Assembly (NCBI RefSeq): GCF_900162725.1
Contig: NZ_LT799418.1
Span: forward strand, 3,070,443 to 3,134,442
Direction: 5' to 3'
DNA length: 64,000 nucleotides
From: Parabacteroides sp. Marseille-P3160
GTDB taxonomy: Bacteria > Bacteroidota > Bacteroidia > Bacteroidales > Tannerellaceae
Shown: piece after piece, positions 55,185 to 62,187 of the stretch
Position numbering within the stretch: the stretch's first letter is position 1
How the letters are laid out: every line of letters begins with the position of its first letter
Notes under the pieces: model-generated
The model's input: the letters and a program-made list of their open reading frames with translations, nothing else
What the model was told of the DNA's origin: nothing
Database searches by the model: none
Translations under genes and position numbers: made by a program

Positions 55185-55799
55185 TTAAGGAATCGCATGA
55201 TAAGTTTTCCAGGCATTGGCCTTTTGGGCATTCCTTTTCTTTGCACGGTGGCTTTTCCAGAAGATGGAACGGAGAAGGTCTTCAGCGGAAAAGGTGGCCA
55301 GCGGTTTGGGGGTACGCGCTTTCAAATCTTCTTTATCACTACCGTAAATCCGAAAAGACGGCAAATCCAATTCCGGAAGATATTTCGGTTCATAATGTAC
55401 AAAGACACCAGGTGGCAAATCCTTATAATTGATTTTCTTCATGGCAACGGAATCCGGAAGCGCTAATCGCTTATGCTCCAACCATCTTGTGCCCGCTGAT
55501 AAATTAGGAGAAAGAGACTCCAAAGGATGGATGCCAGAAAAAGACTTTGTAATTGGAAGGTGGGAAGGAGCCGACTTTTGTATGCCCTGTAATGCCGCAT
55601 CCGGAGAAATCAAGGTGCCGGATTTGATGGACTTCAATGTCTGATCATTCAACTTCAACTTAATCTTCCCGGACTTTATACCTTCCAGCCAGATGGAATC
55701 TTCTCGCGTCCATTCTTCCTGTTCCTGCGCATGCATTACCAAAATCGGCTGCAAACAGATTACAAACAATATAATCGTCCGCTTCTTCATCCCCTCCAT
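55185..55799 (-). CDS. Secreted hypothetical protein (possibly DUF4858)
   Basis: The 204-residue product has a signal peptide (IILFVICLQPILVMHAQ) and a body without a recognised enzyme motif: WTREDSIWLEGIKSGKIKLKLN, then a Pro/Ser-rich stretch and a basic C-terminus (SHRAKKRNAQKANAWK). Its architecture resembles the Bacteroidales DUF4858 family, but I am not certain. Start ATG 55799, or ATG 55790 nine bases further in. It lies 18 bases upstream of apbE and may be a partner of it. Confidence 0.6.
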   Translation of the reverse strand: MEGMKKRTIILFVICLQPILVMHAQEQEEWTREDSIWLEGIKSGKIKLKLNDQTLKSIKSGTLISPDAALQGIQKSAPSHLPITKSFSGIHPLESLSPNLSAGTRWLEHKRLALPDSVAMKKINYKDLPPGVFVHYEPKYLPELDLPSFRIYGSDKEDLKARTPKPLATFSAEDLLRSIFWKSHRAKKRNAQKANAWKTYHAIP

Positions 55800-55923
55800 T
55801 TTTCCCCTTATTTAGAAGTATTGGACAAATGTAACCTTATACCTACGATATAAAAAAACGGATCTGACAAAAAGACTTAACAAAAAGAATAGTTTATCTA
55901 AAAATGCCAAATTTTCAGGACTA

Positions 55924-56871
55924 TTATATTTCTTTCTCTATCTTATACTTATTGCGCTGAGGAGAACTGCGGGCAATCAATTCCGCCACAAATCCCGACA
56001 AAAAGAGCTGCGTTCCGATAATCATGGCCGTCAGTGAAATATAGAAATAGGGCGAGTTCGTGACCAATGGCCTTAGATCGCCGCTCCAGAGAGAAGCCAG
56101 CTTCATGGAAAGGACAACAACCAAGGCGACAAAGCCGATGAAAAACATCAGACTTCCCAGCAAGCCGAAAAAGTGCATCGGCTTTTTTCCGAAACGGGAG
56201 GTGAACCAGAGCGTAATCAGATCCAGATAACCGTTCACAAAACGATTTAATCCAAATTTAGTCTTTCCATATTTGCGGGCGCGATGTTGCACCACTTTCT
56301 CCCCTATCTTGGTAAATCCGGCTATTTTGGCAAGATAGGGAACGTAACGATGCATATCGTTATAAATTTCTATATTTTTCACGACCTCTTTGCGATAGGC
56401 CTTCAGCCCGCAATTGAAATCATGCAATTGAATGCCGGAGAACTTGCGTGCAGTTGCATTGAACAGGCGGGTCGGTATGGTTTTCGACAGTGGATCATAG
56501 CGTTTTTTCTTCCAACCGGAAACAAGGTCGTATCCATCCTCCATGATCATCCGGTATAATTCAGGGATTTCATCAGGGCTGTCCTGTAAATCGGCGTCCA
56601 TTGTAATGACCACTTCTCCTTCCGCCCGGCTGAATCCACATTGCAAGCCGGGAGACTTGCCATAGTTGCGGCGGAACTTGATTCCTTTGATGCAAGGCGA
56701 TTGCTTGCTCAGGCTTTCGATAACCTCCCATGAATTGTCCGTACTGCCGTCATTCACAAAAATAATTTCATAACTAAACTGATGTTCATCCATTACCCGC
56801 TTAATCCAGGCATATAATTCGGGCAACGATTCGGCCTCATTATACAAAGGTATTACTACTGAGATGTCCAT
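55924..56871 (-). CDS. Family 2 glycosyltransferase, polyprenol-phosphate type
   Basis: A 315-residue DPM1/GtrB-like enzyme that transfers a sugar to polyprenyl phosphate. The GT-A domain has VVIPLYNEAESLPELY, FVNDGSTDNSWE and the metal-binding MDADLQDSPDEIPEL. Two C-terminal membrane helices (LLGSLMFFIGFVALVVVLS and ISLTAMIIGTQLFLSGFV) anchor it. The donor sugar cannot be read from sequence. It follows the DUF4199 gene by 39 bases, a pairing common in Bacteroidetes. Confidence 0.92.
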   Translation of the reverse strand: MDISVVIPLYNEAESLPELYAWIKRVMDEHQFSYEIIFVNDGSTDNSWEVIESLSKQSPCIKGIKFRRNYGKSPGLQCGFSRAEGEVVITMDADLQDSPDEIPELYRMIMEDGYDLVSGWKKKRYDPLSKTIPTRLFNATARKFSGIQLHDFNCGLKAYRKEVVKNIEIYNDMHRYVPYLAKIAGFTKIGEKVVQHRARKYGKTKFGLNRFVNGYLDLITLWFTSRFGKKPMHFFGLLGSLMFFIGFVALVVVLSMKLASLWSGDLRPLVTNSPYFYISLTAMIIGTQLFLSGFVAELIARSSPQRNKYKIEKEI

Positions 56872-56910
56872 TCTATTTTATTTGTATTAGTTTCTTCCTA
56901 CCTATCATAA

Positions 56911-57402
56911 TTACGCATTCTTCCGGCAGGCAAGCAAGGCTACCGGAATGGAAAAGATAATTCCGTAAATAATATTATTCAACAACTGCGAAAAGACCAT
57001 CAGGATCGGACTCGGCACCTCCATCTTATCAATGGCCGCTTGTACATCGGCAGGCAAATCAACCTCCTTCAAAAGAAGAACTGTCTGATGGAAAGTGTTG
57101 GCAATGTAGTCGGGCGGAGCAACGAAGCGATAAAAGACAAAATGTAGCAAGGAGACAAGCAGCGCCGCAAAAAGATAAAGCAAGAAACCAAACTGCCAAG
57201 CGTGCAGGAAACTGATGTGTCCTCCTATATCGTGCTTATAATAGAGGGTCATCACATAGGCTAACACGGGTACCAAAAAGGTCAATCCCCAATAAACCAT
57301 GTCAAAAAACGGCCAATGAAAGCCGAACATGAAAAACAAATATTTGACTATCCAAAAGAGTCCCATCAAAGCGCCATATAACATCGCCGAATGAGCCAAC
57401 AT
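56911..57402 (-). CDS. DUF4199 integral membrane protein
   Basis: I start at ATG 57402 (MLAHSAMLYG), which has GGAGAAG upstream; GTG at 57420 would add six residues. About four hydrophobic helices: GALMGLFWIVKYLFFMF, MVYWGLTFLVPVLAYVMTL, FGFLLYLFAALLVSLLHFVF and IIYGIIFSIPVALLA. The periplasmic or cytoplasmic loop has AAIDKMEVPSP. DUF4199 proteins are frequently encoded before GT2 enzymes; function unknown. Confidence 0.85.
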   Translation of the reverse strand: MLAHSAMLYGALMGLFWIVKYLFFMFGFHWPFFDMVYWGLTFLVPVLAYVMTLYYKHDIGGHISFLHAWQFGFLLYLFAALLVSLLHFVFYRFVAPPDYIANTFHQTVLLLKEVDLPADVQAAIDKMEVPSPILMVFSQLLNNIIYGIIFSIPVALLACRKNA

Positions 57403-57533
57403 ACTTTTATCTTCTCCCACCAGTATTCTGTTAATAAATTACCTTCCCAAAGGTACGTCTTTTCATAGAATCAGTCTCTAATTCCTGCGGGAAAATTTCT
57501 TGAACGAATGTAATCAAAGGCTTGCCTCTAATG

Positions 57534-57559
57534 AAAAAAGGAAACCTGAACCGGTTTCC
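57534..57559 (-). terminator. Terminator of the ffs-tRNA-Thr transcript
   Basis: GGAAACC at 57540-57546 pairs with GGTTTCC at 57553-57559; on the minus strand six T follow. It ends leftward transcription 14 bases after the tRNA. Confidence 0.85.
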
Positions 57560-57572
57560 TTCTTCTTTGGAG

Positions 57573-57646
57573 AGCCTCTTGTCGGATTCGAACCAACGAC
57601 CCCGAGATTACAAATCACGTGCTCTGGCCAACTGAGCTAAAGAGGC
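57573..57646 (-). tRNA. tRNA-Thr (anticodon TGT)
   Basis: On the minus strand a 74-base cloverleaf can be drawn. The acceptor arms are GCCTCTT and AAGAGGC with discriminator T, the D-arm is AGCTCAGTTGGCCAGAGC, the anticodon loop TTTGTAA has anticodon TGT, and the T-arm has GGTTCGAATCC. The anticodon stem has one T-T mismatch. CCA is not encoded. It follows ffs in the same direction after a few bases. Confidence 0.95.
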
Positions 57647-57650
57647 AAGT

Positions 57651-57750
57651 GGGTAAGCTTACTACATCGCGCCGCTACAACCAAGTACCCTTGCTGCGGT
57701 CAAGCCCTGGGGGGATTCCGAGGGAGCTGGCCGTGTAGGACTTACCCGGG
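57651..57750 (-). ncRNA. ffs: Signal recognition particle RNA (4.5S, small bacterial type)
   Basis: The minus strand begins GGGTAAGTCCTACA just after a perfect promoter and ends with TGTAGTAAGCTTACCC, so the ends pair. The centre contains CCAGCTCCCTCGGAATCC and CCAGGGCTTGACC followed by GCAGCAAGG, the conserved domain IV side that binds Ffh. Length about 100 bases fits the small SRP RNA. The call rests on this recalled core and the fold; a covariance search would settle it. Confidence 0.75.
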
Positions 57751-57752
57751 TG

Positions 57753-57782
57753 CAAAAGTAGTCATTTTTCTTAATTCTGCAA
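57753..57782 (-). promoter_or_regulatory. Promoter of ffs and tRNA-Thr
   Basis: On the minus strand TTG (57782-57780), a 19-base spacer and TACTTTTG (57760-57753) match the consensus exactly. The transcript would start at about 57747, the first paired base of the RNA. Confidence 0.85.
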
Positions 57783-57914
57783 TACTTCCCTAAGCATCTA
57801 CTTGTTTTTTATTTATTAAAATCTTTTATTTGTTCTTTATAGAGAGAGTAGCATAAACAACAAAAGCAGAAGATTGTTACATTATAAAAGTATTGATTCA
57901 TAAAATAAAACAGA

Positions 57915-58325
57915 ATGAGAACGTTAGACAAAAACGCAGATTTAGGATTATTGATTTTACGGGTAAGCATAGCCGGATTAATGTTATTTCATGGGATCTC
58001 CAAGATTTTCTACGGCCCGGGCATGATTGAACAAATCGTGACGGGAGCGGGACTTCCGTCTTTCATCGCTTATGGTGTTTATGCCGGTGAAGTCATCGCA
58101 CCCCTTTTTATTCTCTTCGGTTACGCCACGCGGGTAGCCGCCTTAATACTCGCATTCAATCTCGTGGTAGCCACCGCTCTGGTTCATACCCAACAGATCT
58201 TTACCCTCAATGATCAGGGAGGTTGGGCGCTTGAACTGATAGGGCTTTATCTATTTGGTGCATTAGCCTTGGTTTTCACCGGAGGAGGCAAGTATGCTCT
58301 CAGCCATAAATATCTTTGGGATTAA
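57915..58325 (+). CDS. DoxX-family membrane protein
   Basis: The 136-residue protein has four hydrophobic helices and the family motif LRVSIAGLMLFHGISKI near residues 17-35, then GVYAGEVIAPLFILFGYATRVAAL split by loops. DoxX/DoxD-like proteins are small quinone-linked or redox-associated membrane proteins of uncertain role. It stands alone between the RNA operon and a bidirectional terminator. Confidence 0.85.
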   Translation: MRTLDKNADLGLLILRVSIAGLMLFHGISKIFYGPGMIEQIVTGAGLPSFIAYGVYAGEVIAPLFILFGYATRVAALILAFNLVVATALVHTQQIFTLNDQGGWALELIGLYLFGALALVFTGGGKYALSHKYLWD

Positions 58326-58352
58326 AAAGGAGTTGCAAAATGTAGGTTCATA

Positions 58353-58400
58353 ACGAAAAATCACCTACGGAAAGTTCTCCGCAGGTGATTTTTCGTTTTA
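58353..58400. terminator. Bidirectional terminator after DoxX
   Basis: ACGAAAAATCACCT at 58353-58366 pairs with AGGTGATTTTTCGT at 58383-58396; CGGA and TCCG continue the stem inside. TTTTA follows. It serves DoxX (+) and the convergent gene (-). Confidence 0.85.
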
Positions 58401-58456
58401 TCTCAAATGAAACATTTGAAGCAATCTTCCATGACGCGTTTCAAACAATATATTCA

Positions 58457-60505
58457 CTATTTCAGTAATTTTTCAGTACGCTGAGGGGAAAGTAGTTCCC
58501 AGAGGGAAGCAACCGTCCAGCCGGGAGCAAAGATATCATTATAAAACCCTTTGCCGTTTTTACCGTAATCCCAATTCGTATGCTGCACCACTTCAGGATA
58601 ATATCCCCTCTTGGCCACTCCGCACAGATGACCTTCATAAGGCAGCAGTTGCCGCATGGAGGTGTAAATTACTTCGGCAAAATCGGAGAAACGACGCTCT
58701 CCATATTCCCGGGCAAGCCAATTCAATACGGAGGCAAACTCGAAGACAAAAACGTCGATATGATTATTTTCCACGGAAACATTACCCCAGCCCCTCGTCT
58801 TTAGGCCGATATCGCCCAACATTTGTCCTTGGGCAAAAGGAACGTCCCACAGATAGTACCAAGAAAGGGCAAAATAAGCGGCTTTACGAGTGAGTGCAGC
58901 ATAATGTTCCCGTTCTTTTCCTTTGGAGATCAGCGCCAGATAGTAAGTGGCTGTGGCAGCATAAAGCGAAGCTTCCTTATCCTCGCAATTCGCATCAAGC
59001 GTGGAAGAAAAGTAATCCGCCTTCGAAATCAACTCTTTTTCCAAATAATCTGCTGTACGTTTGGCTGCCTCTAAATAGCGTTTGTCTTTAAAATATTTAT
59101 ATCCCAATATCAATGGCAACGTAGCGGAAGGCGTACTTCCTCCGCTTTTATCGACAACCGAAAGATCATCTTTGAACTTTCGTGGAAAACTTCCGTCGGC
59201 ATTCTGTATTTTCAACGAAAGGTCTAATAAGGTTTTAATCCGCTGTTCCCATTCAGGATGTTTCCGTTTCTGTTCTCTTTCATAGAACAAATAATGGAGT
59301 ATGGCGTAGGTCCCTTCCGACTGGCGGCGAATGCTATAAGTAGTCTCCTCAGAACCTGCCTGGAAGTCTACAAATTCTCTGAAAAAGCCCGTCGATGAAA
59401 AGCCGTTCTTCTGATAACTGTCAAATACTTTTTGGGCATCTCTTTTCAGATCCGTCCGATCCTGAGCTTCTCCATATTCCCAAGCATTGAATGCATTGAG
59501 TAATACACGTCCGACAAAACCCACCTCGGCCGAGCCGGTACTTTTACAATCATCCGTACGCAGATGAACGCCGGAATAATAATTCAACGGTTGGTCATCC
59601 ACAAAACTCTGGGTAAAGAAACTACTCAACACATCTTTCATTTTTTCCGGCGTATAAGTTGTCTCCACCGGAAGAGGACGATAAGTATCATAGCAATATT
59701 CCCATGTACGGCTTACAAAATCAGAAAAATCGGCTTCTTTTCCTTCCCGGATTTCCCAGTTCAGTGTCAGTTCTTGCCCTTGTTTTAAGAATTGAAAGGC
59801 CGTTACCGGAGGAGCTAACGTAAGTTTACGAATATAGGTTTTCGGCGTTTCCCGGTAGGGAAAACCAAAAGCCAGCATGGCCTTTCCCTCCTTATTCTCG
59901 AACCCCGTAAACCCGATGGAGGTGGAACCGGAGAGAATCACCTCCCCTTCCTTATGGGTAGTCAATGCATCCTTATCAAATCGGTCGGTCCGGGCTACCG
60001 TCACGTAAGCTCCGCTTCGTTCATCAAAAATGCCGGTCAACGGGCTGCTGAGCCGATCTTCACGTACTGTCCAACTATCCGAAGTATGGAAAGAAGGGGC
60101 TTCCCGTGGCGAACGCAGGTTATGCCGGTACCAGAATCCGGGCATATAAAACTGGCAATCCTCATGACGGAAACCGGTTTCGACCCACATTCGATAATTA
60201 AAATAAATATCCTGCCGTGCCATAAGGACAATGGTGATGCGACGTTTATATCCAGTATTCTCTATCTTTTGGGTTACCTTAACCGGTAACTCTTTTTCGG
60301 CCTGCCATGCTCCAACCTCACTTTCGTTGGTAAAAGGCTGGAATGACAAATTGTATTCTTCAGCCGGATTTCCAGGCATTTTTAACGATAAGGCAGAACG
60401 GAAACGATCCGCTCCGGGGGATGCTTTCAAGACAACGACTGAAAATAGTGCGATGGCACAATAAGCCGCAAACTTAGTAATAATCTTCATCTCTTTCTTA
60501 TTCAT
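58457..60505 (-). CDS. Secreted helical-toroid protein, glycosidase-like, function unknown
   Basis: The 682-residue product has a signal peptide (FAAYCAIALFSVVVLKA); start ATG 60505 or ATG 60490. The N-terminal third looks like beta-sandwich (IENTGYKRRITIVLMARQDI). The C-terminal two-thirds looks like an alpha/alpha toroid with repeated helix pairs and aromatic, acidic residues: QSEGTYAILHYLFYERE, LKIQNADGSFPRKFKDD, ENNHIDVFVFEFASVLNWLA. That pattern is typical of glycosidases and lyases of toroid families, but I do not recognise a family. No carbohydrate genes adjoin it. Confidence 0.6.
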   Translation of the reverse strand: MNKKEMKIITKFAAYCAIALFSVVVLKASPGADRFRSALSLKMPGNPAEEYNLSFQPFTNESEVGAWQAEKELPVKVTQKIENTGYKRRITIVLMARQDIYFNYRMWVETGFRHEDCQFYMPGFWYRHNLRSPREAPSFHTSDSWTVREDRLSSPLTGIFDERSGAYVTVARTDRFDKDALTTHKEGEVILSGSTSIGFTGFENKEGKAMLAFGFPYRETPKTYIRKLTLAPPVTAFQFLKQGQELTLNWEIREGKEADFSDFVSRTWEYCYDTYRPLPVETTYTPEKMKDVLSSFFTQSFVDDQPLNYYSGVHLRTDDCKSTGSAEVGFVGRVLLNAFNAWEYGEAQDRTDLKRDAQKVFDSYQKNGFSSTGFFREFVDFQAGSEETTYSIRRQSEGTYAILHYLFYEREQKRKHPEWEQRIKTLLDLSLKIQNADGSFPRKFKDDLSVVDKSGGSTPSATLPLILGYKYFKDKRYLEAAKRTADYLEKELISKADYFSSTLDANCEDKEASLYAATATYYLALISKGKEREHYAALTRKAAYFALSWYYLWDVPFAQGQMLGDIGLKTRGWGNVSVENNHIDVFVFEFASVLNWLAREYGERRFSDFAEVIYTSMRQLLPYEGHLCGVAKRGYYPEVVQHTNWDYGKNGKGFYNDIFAPGWTVASLWELLSPQRTEKLLK

Positions 60506-60748
60506 TTATTGATTAAAAGTAAATTACAATAGAGAGTCGGACGAAATAAGGGATAGAAAAAGGTCTCGAGAAAAAGCCTGTTATCTCCTATTTCATCTCT
60601 TTTTATTCGTTCATCTATTCTTGTCCGAGAATACATTGAATATAGTCAGGGGCAATTGACAAATGTCCATCCGCATTGAAACTATGCCGGAATAGAAAAA
60701 GCGGTAAGGATTTTATTTATTGCTGACTGTATGATTCATCAACTGTTT
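60506..60748. other. Intergenic region with no recognised feature
   Basis: About 240 bases between two minus-strand genes. I see no convincing promoter, hairpin with a U-tract, or small gene. Confidence 0.5.
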
Positions 60749-61102
60749 TCACGAAAAAAACTCCGTGAAAGAGTAAGTTTTATCCGTTTCATGAAGGTGC
60801 GCCAGAAGTTTTCCACGCTGTTCTTTAATCATGGGATCCGCCTCATGCTGCAAATATACATCTAGAAAACTATCCAACAAAAATAAGATTTGCGAATCAG
60901 GATGAGCTGCTATGATGTCCTCCATCGGCTGGTTCCGTAAGTCGTCTAAAGACAAACCCAGAACCATTAGTCCTTCTTCGACCGTAGGGAGAGTTTCTTT
61001 CGGTTCCTCCTCCATGGCATTGTTTTTCAATAACCGGGCCAAGAGTTTCTTCAAACTCTCAACCTGCAACAAAATATAATCTCTGTCATTTACTATTGGC
61101 AT
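60749..61102 (-). CDS. Small acidic helical protein, unknown
   Basis: A 117-residue soluble protein without signal peptide. It is leucine-rich and amphipathic (YILLQVESLKKLLARLLKNN, then SQILFLLDSFLDVYLQHEAD), suggesting a helical bundle or a TPR-like pair. No known motif is seen. Codon use looks normal, and it is separated from both neighbours, so I accept it as a gene but cannot assign a function. Confidence 0.6.
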   Translation of the reverse strand: MPIVNDRDYILLQVESLKKLLARLLKNNAMEEEPKETLPTVEEGLMVLGLSLDDLRNQPMEDIIAAHPDSQILFLLDSFLDVYLQHEADPMIKEQRGKLLAHLHETDKTYSFTEFFS

Positions 61103-61214
61103 CTCTATATCTCTTTTATTAAAAGTAAAGATATAACTTTTTTATTAGAAATCACCCAGTCCTTACAAAGGGAGCGACTCTAAAGTAGATTCCGGACAAC
61201 ACTTTTTTCCAATC

Positions 61215-62066
61215 TTAAAAAGACAAAGTCGTCAATACCGGGCAATGGTCGGATGGATAAAGATTATCCAGCGTTTCACTCAGCACTCCGTGGCGCAGCA
61301 CGATGAAGTCGCCTTTCACAAAAATATAATCGATAAATCCCCGCTTTTCCAAAGGAGTGCGCCCGAAATTCTGAAAAGTCCAATCCGGCCCGTAAGTCAA
61401 AGCGGTAAGCAACTTCGTATGCATCAAATGACGCGGATCATTCTGTTGGGTCAAAACCTGGATCGGATCATCATCCGGTGTCGCATTAAAGTCGCCTGTT
61501 ACAATTACAGATCGCCCTTCCGCCAATTCGTTTACTCGTTTCAAGATCAATAAAGCTCCTTCATGGCGAGCAACCTTACCGATATGATCCAAATGCGTAT
61601 TCAGGAAAAAAAACTCTTTATCCGTTTTTTTGTCCTTGAAGATGGCCCAGGTTGCAATACGCTCGCAGGCGGCATCCCAACCCTTTTTACCAACGGCAGT
61701 AGGATCTTCCGACAACCAAAAGTTACCGCTTTTCACGATCGAGAGGCGTTCCTTCTTATAAAGAATCGGAGAGTATTCTCCCTGCGTAGCGCCATCCGTA
61801 CGTCCGACACCCACATAGGAATAGCCGGGCAAACGTTTCAACAAATCCGTCAACTGATGGTGTAACACTTCCTGCGCTCCCAACAGATCCACTTGGTAGA
61901 ACTTAATTACATTGGCGGCCAAGTCTTTCCGGTTCGACCATTGATTCGCTCCGTCCGACGGAGTATCCATTCGAATATTAAATGTCATCACTTGCAGAGG
62001 TTCTTCCGCTTTCAAAAATCCGGACATCAAAAAGAATGCACAAAACAAAAGGACATATTTTTTCAT
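61215..62066 (-). CDS. Secreted endonuclease/exonuclease/phosphatase-family protein
   Basis: I start at ATG 62066 (MKKYVLLFCA); a TTG nine bases upstream is less likely. The signal peptide ends near FLKAEE. The 283-residue body has all EEP metal and catalytic motifs: TFNIRMD, GAQEVLHHQL, FLNTHLDH, VTGDFNATPDD and YPSDHCPV. The family covers DNases, inositol phosphatases and sphingomyelinases; an exported 'exodeoxyribonuclease III-like' label is common, but the substrate is unknown. It has its own -7 box. Confidence 0.9.
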   Translation of the reverse strand: MKKYVLLFCAFFLMSGFLKAEEPLQVMTFNIRMDTPSDGANQWSNRKDLAANVIKFYQVDLLGAQEVLHHQLTDLLKRLPGYSYVGVGRTDGATQGEYSPILYKKERLSIVKSGNFWLSEDPTAVGKKGWDAACERIATWAIFKDKKTDKEFFFLNTHLDHIGKVARHEGALLILKRVNELAEGRSVIVTGDFNATPDDDPIQVLTQQNDPRHLMHTKLLTALTYGPDWTFQNFGRTPLEKRGFIDYIFVKGDFIVLRHGVLSETLDNLYPSDHCPVLTTLSF

Positions 62067-62089
62067 GTGTACCAATTTAAATAGTTATG

Positions 62090-62097
62090 CAAAGGTA
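62090..62097 (-). promoter_or_regulatory. -7 element of the EEP gene
   Basis: The minus strand reads TACCTTTG followed by C, an exact TAnnTTTG, 23 bases before the ATG. A TTTG 16 bases upstream is slightly too near for a standard -33. Confidence 0.55.
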
Positions 62098-62134
62098 TAA
62101 ATTTGATGTAGACCAAACGTTACGTTCAGGTTAT

Positions 62135-62169
62135 AAAAAAAGCCACTGAAGCAAATCAGCAGCTTTTTT
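62135..62169 (-). terminator. Terminator of the rpoC transcript
   Basis: AAAAAAAGC at 62135-62143 pairs with GCTTTTTT at 62162-62169 with inner CTGA/TCAG pairs; on the minus strand the stem ends in seven T. It lies 18 bases after the rpoC stop. Confidence 0.85.
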
Positions 62170-62187
62170 GTTTATTAAAGGATAATC

